Shown here piece by piece: positions 5,776 through 12,387 of a stretch of 15,172 nt of DNA. Origin of the DNA: an uncultured Christensenellaceae bacterium (GTDB taxonomy: Bacteria; Bacillota; Clostridia; Christensenellales; Borkfalkiaceae); NCBI GenBank assembly GCA_910587625.1, contig CAJUMW010000026.1, positions 1 to 15,172 of the forward strand, written 5' to 3'. How positions within the stretch are numbered: the first letter of the stretch is position 1; the number at the start of each line of letters is the position of its first letter. The notes under the pieces are model-generated. The model was not told the origin of the DNA, made no database searches, and saw only the letters and a list, made by a program, of their open reading frames with translations. The translations under genes and the position numbers were made by a program.

Positions 5776-6591
5776 ATGGCATATTCATATAAAGGCAGCA
5801 TAAGTTTCGGGTTGGTCTATATCCCCGTAACGCTGCACAGCACAATAAAAGAAAACGACATCGGCTTTAATATGATAGATAAAAAGACAATGAGCCGAGT
5901 TAAATACAAAAAGACCTGCGCCGATTGCGACGGTCGTGAAGTCAAGCAGGAAGATATAGTAAAAGGCTTCGAGTATGAGGACGGAAAGTACGTTATATTC
6001 GAAGAAAAAGACTTTGAAAAGATAAAATCTAAAAAGGATAAGAACATCACAATAGAAAAGTTTGTGAACCTATCCGAAGTAGATCCGCTGTACTTCGATA
6101 AACCTTATTACGTTGCCCCTACGGGCGCAGAGAAAGCGTTCGCTGTGTTACTGACTGCAATGGAGCAGGAAGGTAAGGCTGCAATAGCAAAGACCGTTCT
6201 CGGCACAAAGGAAACGCTGATACTCATAAGAGCGAAAGACGGGCAGATGCTGTTGAATACGCTATTCTTCGAGGAAGAAGTAACCAAGAATCCCGCAAAG
6301 GAAATAACCGAAAAGGGTAACGCCGCCGAGCTGAAAATGGCGAAGGCGATAATAGAGGGGATGACGGGCGAATTCAATCCCGAAGAATACCGTGACGAAT
6401 ACCGTCAAAAGGTGCAGGAAGCGATAGAGCGGAAGATAGCGGGCAAGGAAATCGTCGCGCCGAAAGAAAAGGGCGTAGGCTCGGTGGCGAATCTAATGGA
6501 CGCACTCACAAAATCGTTGGAACTTACGCAAAAACCAAAAGTTAAAAAGACGTTGCCGAAGAAAACGGAATCAAGGAAAAAAGAAGCGTGA
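5776..6591 (+). CDS. ku: Ku DNA end-binding protein
   Basis: A 271-residue bacterial Ku, the ring-forming homodimer that threads onto double-strand break ends and recruits ligase in non-homologous end joining. MAYSYKGSISFGLVYIPV is the family N-terminus and fixes the start at 5776 rather than the upstream GTG. CADC at about 48-51 matches the CxxC region of bacterial Ku, followed by VKGFEYEDGKYVIFEEKDFE. YFDKPYYVAPTGAEKAFAVL lies in the beta-barrel core. The Lys-rich tail (KPKVKKTLPKKTESRKKEA) fits the DNA-binding C-terminal extension seen in many bacterial Ku proteins. The gene overlaps the ligase start by 4 nt (GTGA), so the two are translationally coupled. Confidence 0.96.
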   Translation: MAYSYKGSISFGLVYIPVTLHSTIKENDIGFNMIDKKTMSRVKYKKTCADCDGREVKQEDIVKGFEYEDGKYVIFEEKDFEKIKSKKDKNITIEKFVNLSEVDPLYFDKPYYVAPTGAEKAFAVLLTAMEQEGKAAIAKTVLGTKETLILIRAKDGQMLLNTLFFEEEVTKNPAKEITEKGNAAELKMAKAIIEGMTGEFNPEEYRDEYRQKVQEAIERKIAGKEIVAPKEKGVGSVANLMDALTKSLELTQKPKVKKTLPKKTESRKKEA

Positions 6592-7505
6592 GAGATTTAT
6601 TCGAAGAAAAGAATATCTCTCCTATGCTATTGAACGAGGTCAAAGAACCGTTCGACGATGAAAAATATATCTACGAATTAAAGTTGGACGGAATCCGTTG
6701 CGTGGCTTATATCGAGCCGAAATCAGTAACTCTGCAAAACAAGCGATTTAAAGATTTGACGGATATATATCCTGAACTTTCGGATATGTGTAAATGCGTA
6801 AAGAAGAGAGTTATACTCGACGGAGAGCTTGTTGTTCTGACTGACGGCAAGCCTGATTTTTATGCCTTACAAAAGCGTAGTCTAATGGGCGACAAGTTCA
6901 GAATATCTCTTGCGGCAAAGAAAAATCCCGTACAGTTCGTTGCCTATGACATATTATATTTTGACGGTAAAGACCTGACGGATAGACCATTGATGGAGCG
7001 AAAGGAATATCTCTCGAAAGCAGTAACGGAAGGGCATAATTTAAGCGTATCACGCTATATAGAAAAGAACGGCATTGCCTTCTTCGAGCTTACAAAGAAA
7101 GAAAATTTGGAGGGAATCGTAGCCAAGAAGAAAGACGGGCTATATTATATAGGCAAGCGTACATCCGAATGGATAAAGATAAAAGTAATGCAGGACGAGG
7201 ACTTGCTTGTTTTGGGCTATCAACCAGACGATGACGGAAAGGTCAAAGACCTTATACTCGGCTACTACGACGAAAGCGGTGTGCTTCAATGTCGTGGCAA
7301 GGTGTATCTCGGAGTGTCGAAAGCGGAGCAGAAAATCATCGCCGAATTTGCAAAAAAGAACACGGTCAAAAGACCGTGGTTTGATAGATATAAAAACGCA
7401 GTTTGGTTAAAACCGCAGCTTGTAGGTACGGTACAGTTTATGTGCGAAACGGGAAGCGGCGGTATGCGGCAACCTATTTGGAAAGGGTTAAGTGAGGATA
7501 AGTAA
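6588..7505 (+). CDS. ligD: ATP-dependent DNA ligase (LigD ligase domain only)
   Basis: A 305-residue ATP-dependent ligase that seals breaks held by Ku. ELKLDGIR holds the adenylated Lys (K32); LQNKRFKDLT, ILDGELVVL (E80), VAYDILYFDG, EGIVAK (175-180) and WIKIKV (195-200) are the nucleotidyltransferase motifs. A C-terminal OB-fold with the family ending (WLKPQLV, then TGSGGMRQPIWKGL) completes it. The polymerase/primase and phosphoesterase domains of full-length LigD are absent, as in Bacillota that encode them separately or lack them. The start is a GTG overlapping the Ku stop; its close register with the catalytic domain supports it. End processing and gap filling would need other proteins, perhaps including the nearby polymerase. 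Confidence 0.95.
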   Translation: MRDLFEEKNISPMLLNEVKEPFDDEKYIYELKLDGIRCVAYIEPKSVTLQNKRFKDLTDIYPELSDMCKCVKKRVILDGELVVLTDGKPDFYALQKRSLMGDKFRISLAAKKNPVQFVAYDILYFDGKDLTDRPLMERKEYLSKAVTEGHNLSVSRYIEKNGIAFFELTKKENLEGIVAKKKDGLYYIGKRTSEWIKIKVMQDEDLLVLGYQPDDDGKVKDLILGYYDESGVLQCRGKVYLGVSKAEQKIIAEFAKKNTVKRPWFDRYKNAVWLKPQLVGTVQFMCETGSGGMRQPIWKGLSEDK

Positions 7506-7582
7506 TCAAGAACAGCAAATTTCAATAAATTAAATAATGCTTATATTGAATATCAAAATGCTTTAACCGAATATTGAGTAAA

Positions 7583-7611
7583 TTGCTTGTATTCATTATA
7601 AACATTATAAT
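7583..7611 (+). promoter_or_regulatory. Sigma-A promoter of the XRE-sigma operon
   Basis: TTGCTT (7583-7588), a 17-nt spacer and TATAAT (7606-7611) form a good housekeeping promoter. Transcription would start near 7618, so the leader is very short and includes at most ATAGGTAG as a weak ribosome binding site before the ATG at 7632. The preceding 77 nt after the ligase hold nothing recognised. Confidence 0.75.
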
Positions 7612-7631
7612 ATTTATAGGTAGCATTATTT

Positions 7632-7946
7632 ATGGATATAAAGAAAAGAGTACGATACTATATGGATCTGAAAAAATTGAATAATAATCAGCTTGCCATA
7701 AAGTCAGATTTGAATCCATCCGTTATAAGTTCGTTATTTACAAGATCAAGTGAACCCGAGTTAACAACGCTTTTTTCTATTTGTAAAGGTTTGGATATAA
7801 CGATGTCGGAATTTTTTGCGGAAGATAAAATGTTTGAATTAACTAAAAATCAAAGAGACATATTGTTTTTATTTAATCAATTAACAAATGAAAAGCAAGA
7901 GCTGGCAATATTAGTATTGAAAGCATTTAAAAATAATGAATGCTAA
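7632..7946 (+). CDS. XRE-family (Cro/CI-like) transcription regulator
   Basis: A 104-residue DNA-binding protein. Residues about 5-62 form an XRE helix-turn-helix domain: KKRVRYYMDLKKLNNNQLA, then SDLNPSVISSLF as the recognition part and TTLFSICKGLDITMSEFF as the family's last helices. A helical C-terminal tail (LTKNQRDILFLFNQL) may dimerise. Such small repressors usually control their own and adjacent operons. The last 11 nt overlap the sigma factor gene, so both are made from one mRNA and probably in fixed ratio. Direct partnership with the sigma factor is inferred from this overlap only. Confidence 0.88.
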   Translation: MDIKKRVRYYMDLKKLNNNQLAIKSDLNPSVISSLFTRSSEPELTTLFSICKGLDITMSEFFAEDKMFELTKNQRDILFLFNQLTNEKQELAILVLKAFKNNEC

Positions 7947-8445
7947 AGAATTTAATAAATGCATACGTTTGATAAAAGCTGGAAACAACCAAGGTATTGA
8001 GAGAATTTATAATTGTTATTACGAAAAACTTAAATTGACAATAGATTTGGAAGTTAAAAATAAAGATATTACTGAAGATATAGCATCTAATGTAATTATA
8101 AGTATTTTTAGTAATGCACAAAATTATAAGTACATAAAGAAACCGAATGCTTGGATGTACAAAGCTACAAAATTTGCTATTATAAATTACAAGAAAATCA
8201 TAAAAAAATATGTATTTACCGAACTTATAGATGATGTCTATCCCACAAAAGATAACGATATAAATTTTAAAATCCTTGTAAAACAAACAATTGAACAGCT
8301 CCTACAAAGGCAGAAAGAAATAGTACTTATACATTATATTTACGGATCAAATATTCGTGAAACGGCTAAAATAATCGGGCTATCTGTAAGTACTGTTAAT
8401 AGAGAAATTATTGTTTTAAAAGATAAATTAAAATTTTTATTATAA
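7936..8445 (+). CDS. ECF-like sigma factor
   Basis: A 169-residue sigma-70-family protein with regions 2 and 4 only. KDITEDIASNVIISIF and KPNAWMYKATKFAIINYKK (about 45-95) match region 2, which binds core polymerase and the -10 box. LQRQKEIVLIHYIYGSNIRE then TAKIIGLSVSTVNREI (about 122-158) form the region 4 helix-turn-helix for the -35 box. It is very AT-rich and diverged, so it could also be a small toxin/bacteriocin-type sigma factor of the TcdR kind. Genes downstream for an exported protein and a single-pass membrane protein resemble a sigma/anti-sigma locus. The ATG overlaps the end of the XRE gene. Confidence 0.75.
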   Translation: MNAKEFNKCIRLIKAGNNQGIERIYNCYYEKLKLTIDLEVKNKDITEDIASNVIISIFSNAQNYKYIKKPNAWMYKATKFAIINYKKIIKKYVFTELIDDVYPTKDNDINFKILVKQTIEQLLQRQKEIVLIHYIYGSNIRETAKIIGLSVSTVNREIIVLKDKLKFLL

Positions 8446-8477
8446 TTATAAAATTTGTGATACTTTTTTGTAATTAC

Positions 8478-8511
8478 TGTAACCTTATATAGTAGAAATG
8501 TTAATGAGGTG
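8478..8511 (+). promoter_or_regulatory. Possible promoter of the peptidase operon
   Basis: TGTAACCTTATATAGT (8478-8493) begins 39 nt before the peptidase ATG. TGTAAC and GTTA (8500-8503) are 16 nt apart, loosely like ECF promoters of the TGAAAC-N16-CGTA type. The start site would then lie very close to the ribosome binding site GAGGTG (8506-8511), which argues against that exact reading. A related string, AGCAACCTATATGAGT, precedes the gene at 10246. Confidence 0.3.
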
Positions 8512-8516
8512 TTTTT

Positions 8517-9359
8517 ATGAAAAAGTTTTTAAGTTTATCATTAAGTGTTTTAATTTTATATTGCAGTAGTTTTTGTTTATACACTACTTTTGTTTGGAAA
8601 GATAATTTTATTAAACCAGAAAGCTATTATGCTACGGCTGTTCCATATGGCGGGGTTATAAAAAATGACGTTACTGACACGATTTATTATTCATATAAAG
8701 AAGATAACGAAAAACATATAAACCCATATAAATTACCTATATATATTGCAAGCAGTATAGAAAATTCGTGTGCGATAACTGCAGGTGGTGCTGTAATAGG
8801 TCATTACGACAGATTATATGAAGAGCTTATACCTAATCATACTGGAATAACATTTATGGGACAGTTTGTTTATGGGAGTCACGATGAGGCTGTGGACGCT
8901 ATGCATCAGGAATTGTATAAGAAAATGGGTTCAACTTCAAAAGGGACTACGGTTGAAGGCTACAAAAGTGGAATGAAGTCATACGTTCAGAGCAAAGGTC
9001 GAAATATAGAAATAACAGGAATATATAAAAATTCTTCACTAAATAAATCTTCTTATATGGCAGCATTGGAATCAGGAAAACTTCTTACCGTTTTTTTGGA
9101 TGGGTTTTCGATGATTACTGGCGATGGAATAAAAACAAATAATGGATATGATACTATCACACAAACCATAGCTGAAGGACTACACACTATGACGGCTTAT
9201 GGATATAGGAATATAAAATATTATGATACGTCTAATAATTTAATACAGGAAGATAATTATCTTTTAGTACATACCGGCTTTGCTTCCGCGGGATTAGGTA
9301 TGATGCGTTTGAATAAATATATTACAATTGATGATGGATACATAATTAGCATAACATAA
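8517..9359 (+). CDS. Exported papain-fold (C39-like) cysteine peptidase candidate
   Basis: A 280-residue protein with an N-terminal signal or anchor: KK followed by FLSLSLSVLILYCSSF and no clear lipobox. The rest should be outside the membrane. IENSCAITAGGAVIGHYDRL (81-100) looks like the helix that carries the catalytic Cys (C85) in C39/C10-like papain-fold enzymes. GLHTMTAYGYRN gives a candidate catalytic His (H223), followed by NYLLVHTGF where the third residue of the site usually sits. I do not recognise a named family. It could be an active peptidase, a peptidoglycan or peptide amidase, or an inactive fold relative. It lies between the sigma factor and the membrane protein, so it may process a signal peptide, an anti-sigma ectodomain or a bacteriocin-like substrate; none of these is shown. 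Confidence 0.55.
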   Translation: MKKFLSLSLSVLILYCSSFCLYTTFVWKDNFIKPESYYATAVPYGGVIKNDVTDTIYYSYKEDNEKHINPYKLPIYIASSIENSCAITAGGAVIGHYDRLYEELIPNHTGITFMGQFVYGSHDEAVDAMHQELYKKMGSTSKGTTVEGYKSGMKSYVQSKGRNIEITGIYKNSSLNKSSYMAALESGKLLTVFLDGFSMITGDGIKTNNGYDTITQTIAEGLHTMTAYGYRNIKYYDTSNNLIQEDNYLLVHTGFASAGLGMMRLNKYITIDDGYIISIT

Positions 9360-9365
9360 AAACAT

Positions 9366-10112
9366 ATGAGAAAGCGTAACGAACTACAGGAAAAATTAAA
9401 ATCTGAATTTGAAAAACCGGAAATTTCTTTTGATGAATGGACGATAAAAAACGGTGTTTTTAAGGATATAGACTACAATGTCAAATTAAACGTTGCGTCC
9501 TTTGAATTGGCTGATAATGTTACCGGGCGAACTTTGAACTCACGAAATAAAAAGCAAATTTTATTATTTTTACCATTTGTAATCACAGTTTTTCTTATTA
9601 TTGCAATTATATTAATAAACTCTTTCTCTCATAATTTAAAACCGAAAAGATACGGAGAAACAGATGCTGTAAACATTAAAATCGACTTGGAAGAGATAGT
9701 TGATAACGAAGATATCTATATATTCGATTTAACAAATGTTGTACAGATTCAAGCTGTATCAAAAGATGTGCTAAAAAGCGATGAATCCGAAGTACTTTTA
9801 TATACTTTATCTGATATTTTAATTCCTGTTAATAATGGTACAGAAACTGATGTTTTTAATATCACATATAAAATTAAAAAATATAAATATTATGAATTTT
9901 TTGGAAATAATTATTTTATTAATTTAAATAGTCAAATCACATTTAATAATGTGCAATTTTATTATAAGATTCTGTATTTTGATAATGTTGTTTCATATGC
10001 AAGTTTTAAGTACAATGATTACGAATATTATTTAGAAGTTAAAGGATTTGATGGGGTTACGGTCCTTGATGAAGATAATTTTATTAATCTTTTAAAAAAT
10101 ATCATATTATAA
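9366..10112 (+). CDS. Single-pass membrane protein, anti-sigma-like layout
   Basis: A 248-residue protein of unknown family. About 63 mostly charged cytoplasmic residues (with KNGVFKDIDYNVKLNVASF) are followed by one membrane helix, ILLFLPFVITVFLIIAIILI (65-84), and about 160 outside residues rich in Asp, Asn and Tyr with a beta-like pattern. Membrane anti-sigma factors have this order: a short inner sigma-binding part, one helix, then a sensor. I see no recognisable zinc-binding anti-sigma motif (HxxxCxxC), so the role is inferred from layout and position, 1.5 kb from the sigma gene and right after the exported peptidase candidate. The gap to the upstream gene is 6 nt and there is no clear ribosome binding site. 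A strong terminator follows. Confidence 0.5.
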   Translation: MRKRNELQEKLKSEFEKPEISFDEWTIKNGVFKDIDYNVKLNVASFELADNVTGRTLNSRNKKQILLFLPFVITVFLIIAIILINSFSHNLKPKRYGETDAVNIKIDLEEIVDNEDIYIFDLTNVVQIQAVSKDVLKSDESEVLLYTLSDILIPVNNGTETDVFNITYKIKKYKYYEFFGNNYFINLNSQITFNNVQFYYKILYFDNVVSYASFKYNDYEYYLEVKGFDGVTVLDEDNFINLLKNIIL

Positions 10113-10133
10113 ATTAATATATTTGTTGTAAAA

Positions 10134-10166
10134 AGAAGCATTACAGTGAGTAATGCTTCTTTTTTG
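10134..10166 (+). terminator. Terminator of the peptidase/membrane protein operon
   Basis: AGAAGCATTAC (10134-10144) pairs perfectly with GTAATGCTTCT (10150-10160) around AGTGA, followed by five more T. It lies 21 nt after the stop codon and ends the upstream operon, so the gene at 10246 needs its own promoter. Confidence 0.92.
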
Positions 10167-10184
10167 CCATATTTTGTTATGTTC

Positions 10185-10222
10185 AGCAACCTATATGAGT
10201 GAACGTATATGAATTATATACG
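10185..10222 (+). promoter_or_regulatory. Inverted repeat before the small sigma-like gene
   Basis: CGTATAT (10204-10210) and ATATACG (10216-10222) form a perfect inverted repeat around GAATT, a good size for a dimeric repressor such as an XRE protein. Just before it, AGCAACCTATATGAGT (10185-10200) resembles the string upstream of the peptidase gene. No clear sigma-A promoter is visible, so an alternative sigma factor may be needed. Confidence 0.45.
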
Positions 10223-10245
10223 AATCTACAAAAGAGGTATAGGAT

Positions 10246-10581
10246 ATGAACAACATTAAAAACAAATACAATAAAATTTGTGAAAATAAAATCAAGGAGG
10301 TATTTGTAAAATCTTTATTTAATTCAGAATTGTCCAATGAAGATTTAAAAATATTAACAGTTATTGAAAGGATGAAAACTTATCTTAAAGATTATGACTT
10401 GGTTGAGGGAACTTATTATTTTAAAGTTTTTATTGAAGCGTTTCTTACCACTAAAAAAAGAAAGAAAACTTTACAAGCAATAGCTACTGAAATCGGATAT
10501 GATAAAAGAAGTGTTATAAATCATAAAAATAAAATAATAAATATTTTCATTTGCTTTTTTAAAAATTACGCTCAAAAGTGA
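10246..10581 (+). CDS. Small sigma-region-4-like regulator
   Basis: A 111-residue basic, helical protein. TLQAIATEIGYDKRSVINH (about residues 75-93) forms a helix-turn-helix of the sigma region 4 or phage late-activator type. The upstream half (LSNEDLKILTVIERMKTYLK) has no family I recognise. GAGG within AAAGAGGTATAGGAT serves as a ribosome binding site. The gene is isolated by a terminator on each side and preceded by an inverted repeat, and the tail operon starts 140 nt later. Phages often place such small activators just before late genes, so control of the tail operon is a reasonable guess without direct evidence. Base composition is as AT-rich as the preceding block and unlike the tail genes. 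Confidence 0.55.
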   Translation: MNNIKNKYNKICENKIKEVFVKSLFNSELSNEDLKILTVIERMKTYLKDYDLVEGTYYFKVFIEAFLTTKKRKKTLQAIATEIGYDKRSVINHKNKIINIFICFFKNYAQK

Positions 10582-10604
10582 AAAAACATTTCACTTTTTG
10601 CCTG
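10574..10604 (+). terminator. Terminator overlapping the regulator's stop codon
   Basis: AAAAGTGAAA (10574-10583) pairs perfectly with TTTCACTTTT (10589-10598) around AAACA, followed by TGCCTG and seven T. The stop TGA (10579-10581) is in the 5' arm. It closes the AT-rich regulatory block before the tail operon. Confidence 0.8.
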
Positions 10605-10721
10605 TTTTTTTATGATATGCTTTAATCAGGATAAAAAATCCGAAAAACGCTGCGGGTCGGATAACGCGTATCTTCTTAAAACGTGCACGCAAACACGAAA
10701 AAAGGCGAAGGAGATTATACT

Positions 10722-11189
10722 ATGAACACGGTAGAGGAAATTTTAGGCAAAGACTTATACAAAAAAATACAAGAAAAACTCGGTAACGATAGAGGTCTTA
10801 TAATAGACAATGGAATGCTTATTCCGAAACACCGGTTTGACTGTATCAATGTTAGTTTACGGGAGCACAAAGCCCTTGTTCAAAAGTTGCAGGAGGAAAA
10901 TCGGCAGCTTTCAGAACAATTAACCGAATTTGAGAGCATAAAACTTGAAAATAGTAAACTAAAACGCGAACAGCGGATAATGGAGTTGATTATCTTGTCA
11001 AAGCCCAAAAATTTCAACGCCGTGCGTTCCAATATAGAGGTGGGAGAGTCGACGGGTAAAAAATTAGACAGTGTCGTAAATAGAAGAATATCGGAATTAA
11101 AGAAAACCGATCCGTATTTATTTTACGGAGAACAAAAGTATCGGTTAATACCCGTCGACGAACCCATTGCAACGGAGATAAAGCAATGA
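10722..11189 (+). CDS. GP20-scaffold-like coiled-coil protein
   Basis: A 155-residue protein. Its start, MNTVEEILGKDLYKKIQEKL, then GLIIDNGMLIPKHRFD, resembles phage GP20-type scaffold proteins, which also continue into a coiled coil. Here the coiled coil spans about residues 45-90 (LVQKLQEENRQLSEQLTEFE) and contains no capsid-type domain. The last third (VVNRRISELKKTDPYLFYGE) is unlike the scaffolds I recall. The start at 10722 has GAAGGAG at a proper distance; an in-frame ATG at 10683 has none. In a phage a scaffold would sit next to protease and capsid genes, but here the tail terminator follows at once (ATGA overlap). It may be a retained relic or a new tail accessory protein. Confidence 0.55.
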   Translation: MNTVEEILGKDLYKKIQEKLGNDRGLIIDNGMLIPKHRFDCINVSLREHKALVQKLQEENRQLSEQLTEFESIKLENSKLKREQRIMELIILSKPKNFNAVRSNIEVGESTGKKLDSVVNRRISELKKTDPYLFYGEQKYRLIPVDEPIATEIKQ

Positions 11190-11551
11190 ATTATTTGCAA
11201 AAAATAGAAAAGCTGCTCGAAAGTAAAAACCTAACAATTGTGTACGGTTTGCCGCGCGATATAAACGGAGACAAAGCGGTGTCGCTATCCATAGGCGACA
11301 GTGACGAGTCGCGTCATTCGCTTGGCGACAAACGAAATACGGATTATGTAACCGTAAATCTCAACGTTTATGCAGCGGATTACAACGACGGATTGGATAC
11401 GCTTTTGGAAATAAGAGAGGAAATAGAAAGTGCAATAAAGAGCACGGTAAATATATTCTTTTTGAAATTTTCGGAAAGCGGATACGACGAGCGGCTTGAA
11501 AAACACATTTTAAAATCACAATATAAAATTATTGAAAAAAAGGAGAAATAA
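11186..11551 (+). CDS. Tail terminator / tail completion-like protein
   Basis: A 121-residue protein. The order fits a tail terminator (minor tail protein of the lambda gpU or SPP1 gp17 type), which caps the tube at the end that joins the head: a short helix (YLQKIEKLLESK), strands with VTVNLNVYAADYND, a helix (DTLLEIREEIESAIKS), and final strands. The pattern of a beta strand, then a helix with regular Leu/Ile, then a strand is typical, but sequence similarity is low and the call depends mainly on its place just before the tube gene. It overlaps the previous gene by 4 nt and is followed by AAGGAG and the tube gene. Confidence 0.6.
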   Translation: MNYLQKIEKLLESKNLTIVYGLPRDINGDKAVSLSIGDSDESRHSLGDKRNTDYVTVNLNVYAADYNDGLDTLLEIREEIESAIKSTVNIFFLKFSESGYDERLEKHILKSQYKIIEKKEK

Positions 11552-11553
11552 TT

Positions 11554-11970
11554 ATGCCTTACACAGGATTAACTGCAAAACTTACAATTAACGATAAGCA
11601 AGTTGCATACATAAGCAATTGGAGCGTTGACGAAACGCGCGACACGATAGAGATAACCCAACTCGGTAGCAAAGAAAAAGAAATTAAGCCTTCGCTTCAC
11701 TATTGGAGCGCAAGTGCGGAGGGAACGGCTGACTTTCCAACGGGGTCTGCACAAAAAGAAATCCGTGACGCTATGTTGAGCGCCACTCCGGTAGACGTAA
11801 AATTTTATCTTGACGTCGATAAAAATGTAGCGTTATACGGAAAAGCTTATGTAACATCATTCAGCGTAAATATATCCGCTGAGGATAAGGGCGGCGTATC
11901 CATAAGTCTTACAGGTACGGGAGAACTTACATACAGCTCTGCGGGCAGCATAAGCGGACAGAATATTTAA
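11554..11970 (+). CDS. Phage major tail tube protein
   Basis: A 138-residue tail tube protein that stacks as rings to form the tail channel. GLTAKLTINDKQVAYISNWS is a typical tube N-terminus. DTIEITQLGSKEKEIKPS is a family hallmark that resembles the text of Firmicutes siphophage tubes (resistant to twisting, with a T-Q-L-G loop), followed by WSASAEGTADFPTG. The ending KGGVSISLTGTGELTYS closes the beta sandwich. The length is right for this class, and no sheath gene is present, so the tail should not contract. A strong AAGGAG site precedes it. Tube proteins are among the most expressed genes of a tail operon. The 63 nt before the next gene hold only that gene's ribosome binding site. Confidence 0.9.
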   Translation: MPYTGLTAKLTINDKQVAYISNWSVDETRDTIEITQLGSKEKEIKPSLHYWSASAEGTADFPTGSAQKEIRDAMLSATPVDVKFYLDVDKNVALYGKAYVTSFSVNISAEDKGGVSISLTGTGELTYSSAGSISGQNI

Positions 11971-12033
11971 TAAAATTGCGGCAAGGGGCGGCAAATTAAA
12001 TTGCCGCCTGACAGCCGAAAAAAGGAGAAAAAT

Positions 12034-12387
12034 ATGTATATCAAACTTGACAGAGAATACGAAGTTAAATGCAACTTAGGTACTATCCGCGAGATTGAAA
12101 AAAGTATAGGACAGGGATTTTACGGGATAATGCAAAATATATCCGCGCTGACAACGGATCAACAGCTAAAAATGCTTTTCGCAGGCGTAAAGCGCGCAAA
12201 TCCTGCGATGTCTTTTGAAGAGTTTTATAATCTTTGCGAAGACCACCTCGGTATGGGGGATTTAATGGAATACCTTGAAAAATACTTGTATGCGTTACAG
12301 TATCCCGGGCTTTCGGAGGAGGAGGTGCAGCAGAAAATAGAAAAAAAGTTGCAACGCAGCAGGGAGCTGCAAGCAAACAAGGTCTGA
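12034..12387 (+). CDS. Tail assembly chaperone G, short form
   Basis: A 117-residue tail assembly chaperone (lambda gpG type). YIKLDREYEVKCNLGTIREI and the helical remainder (LYALQYPGLSEEEVQQKIEK) fit the small, acidic and helical chaperones of Firmicutes siphophages. They coat the tape measure protein while the tube is built around it. The ATG at 12034 has AAAGGAG at the right distance; an in-frame ATG at 12001 has none. Near its end lies A AAA AAG, and a fraction of ribosomes would shift -1 to make the longer GT form. Most ribosomes stop at the TGA ending at 12387. Confidence 0.8.
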   Translation: MYIKLDREYEVKCNLGTIREIEKSIGQGFYGIMQNISALTTDQQLKMLFAGVKRANPAMSFEEFYNLCEDHLGMGDLMEYLEKYLYALQYPGLSEEEVQQKIEKKLQRSRELQANKV

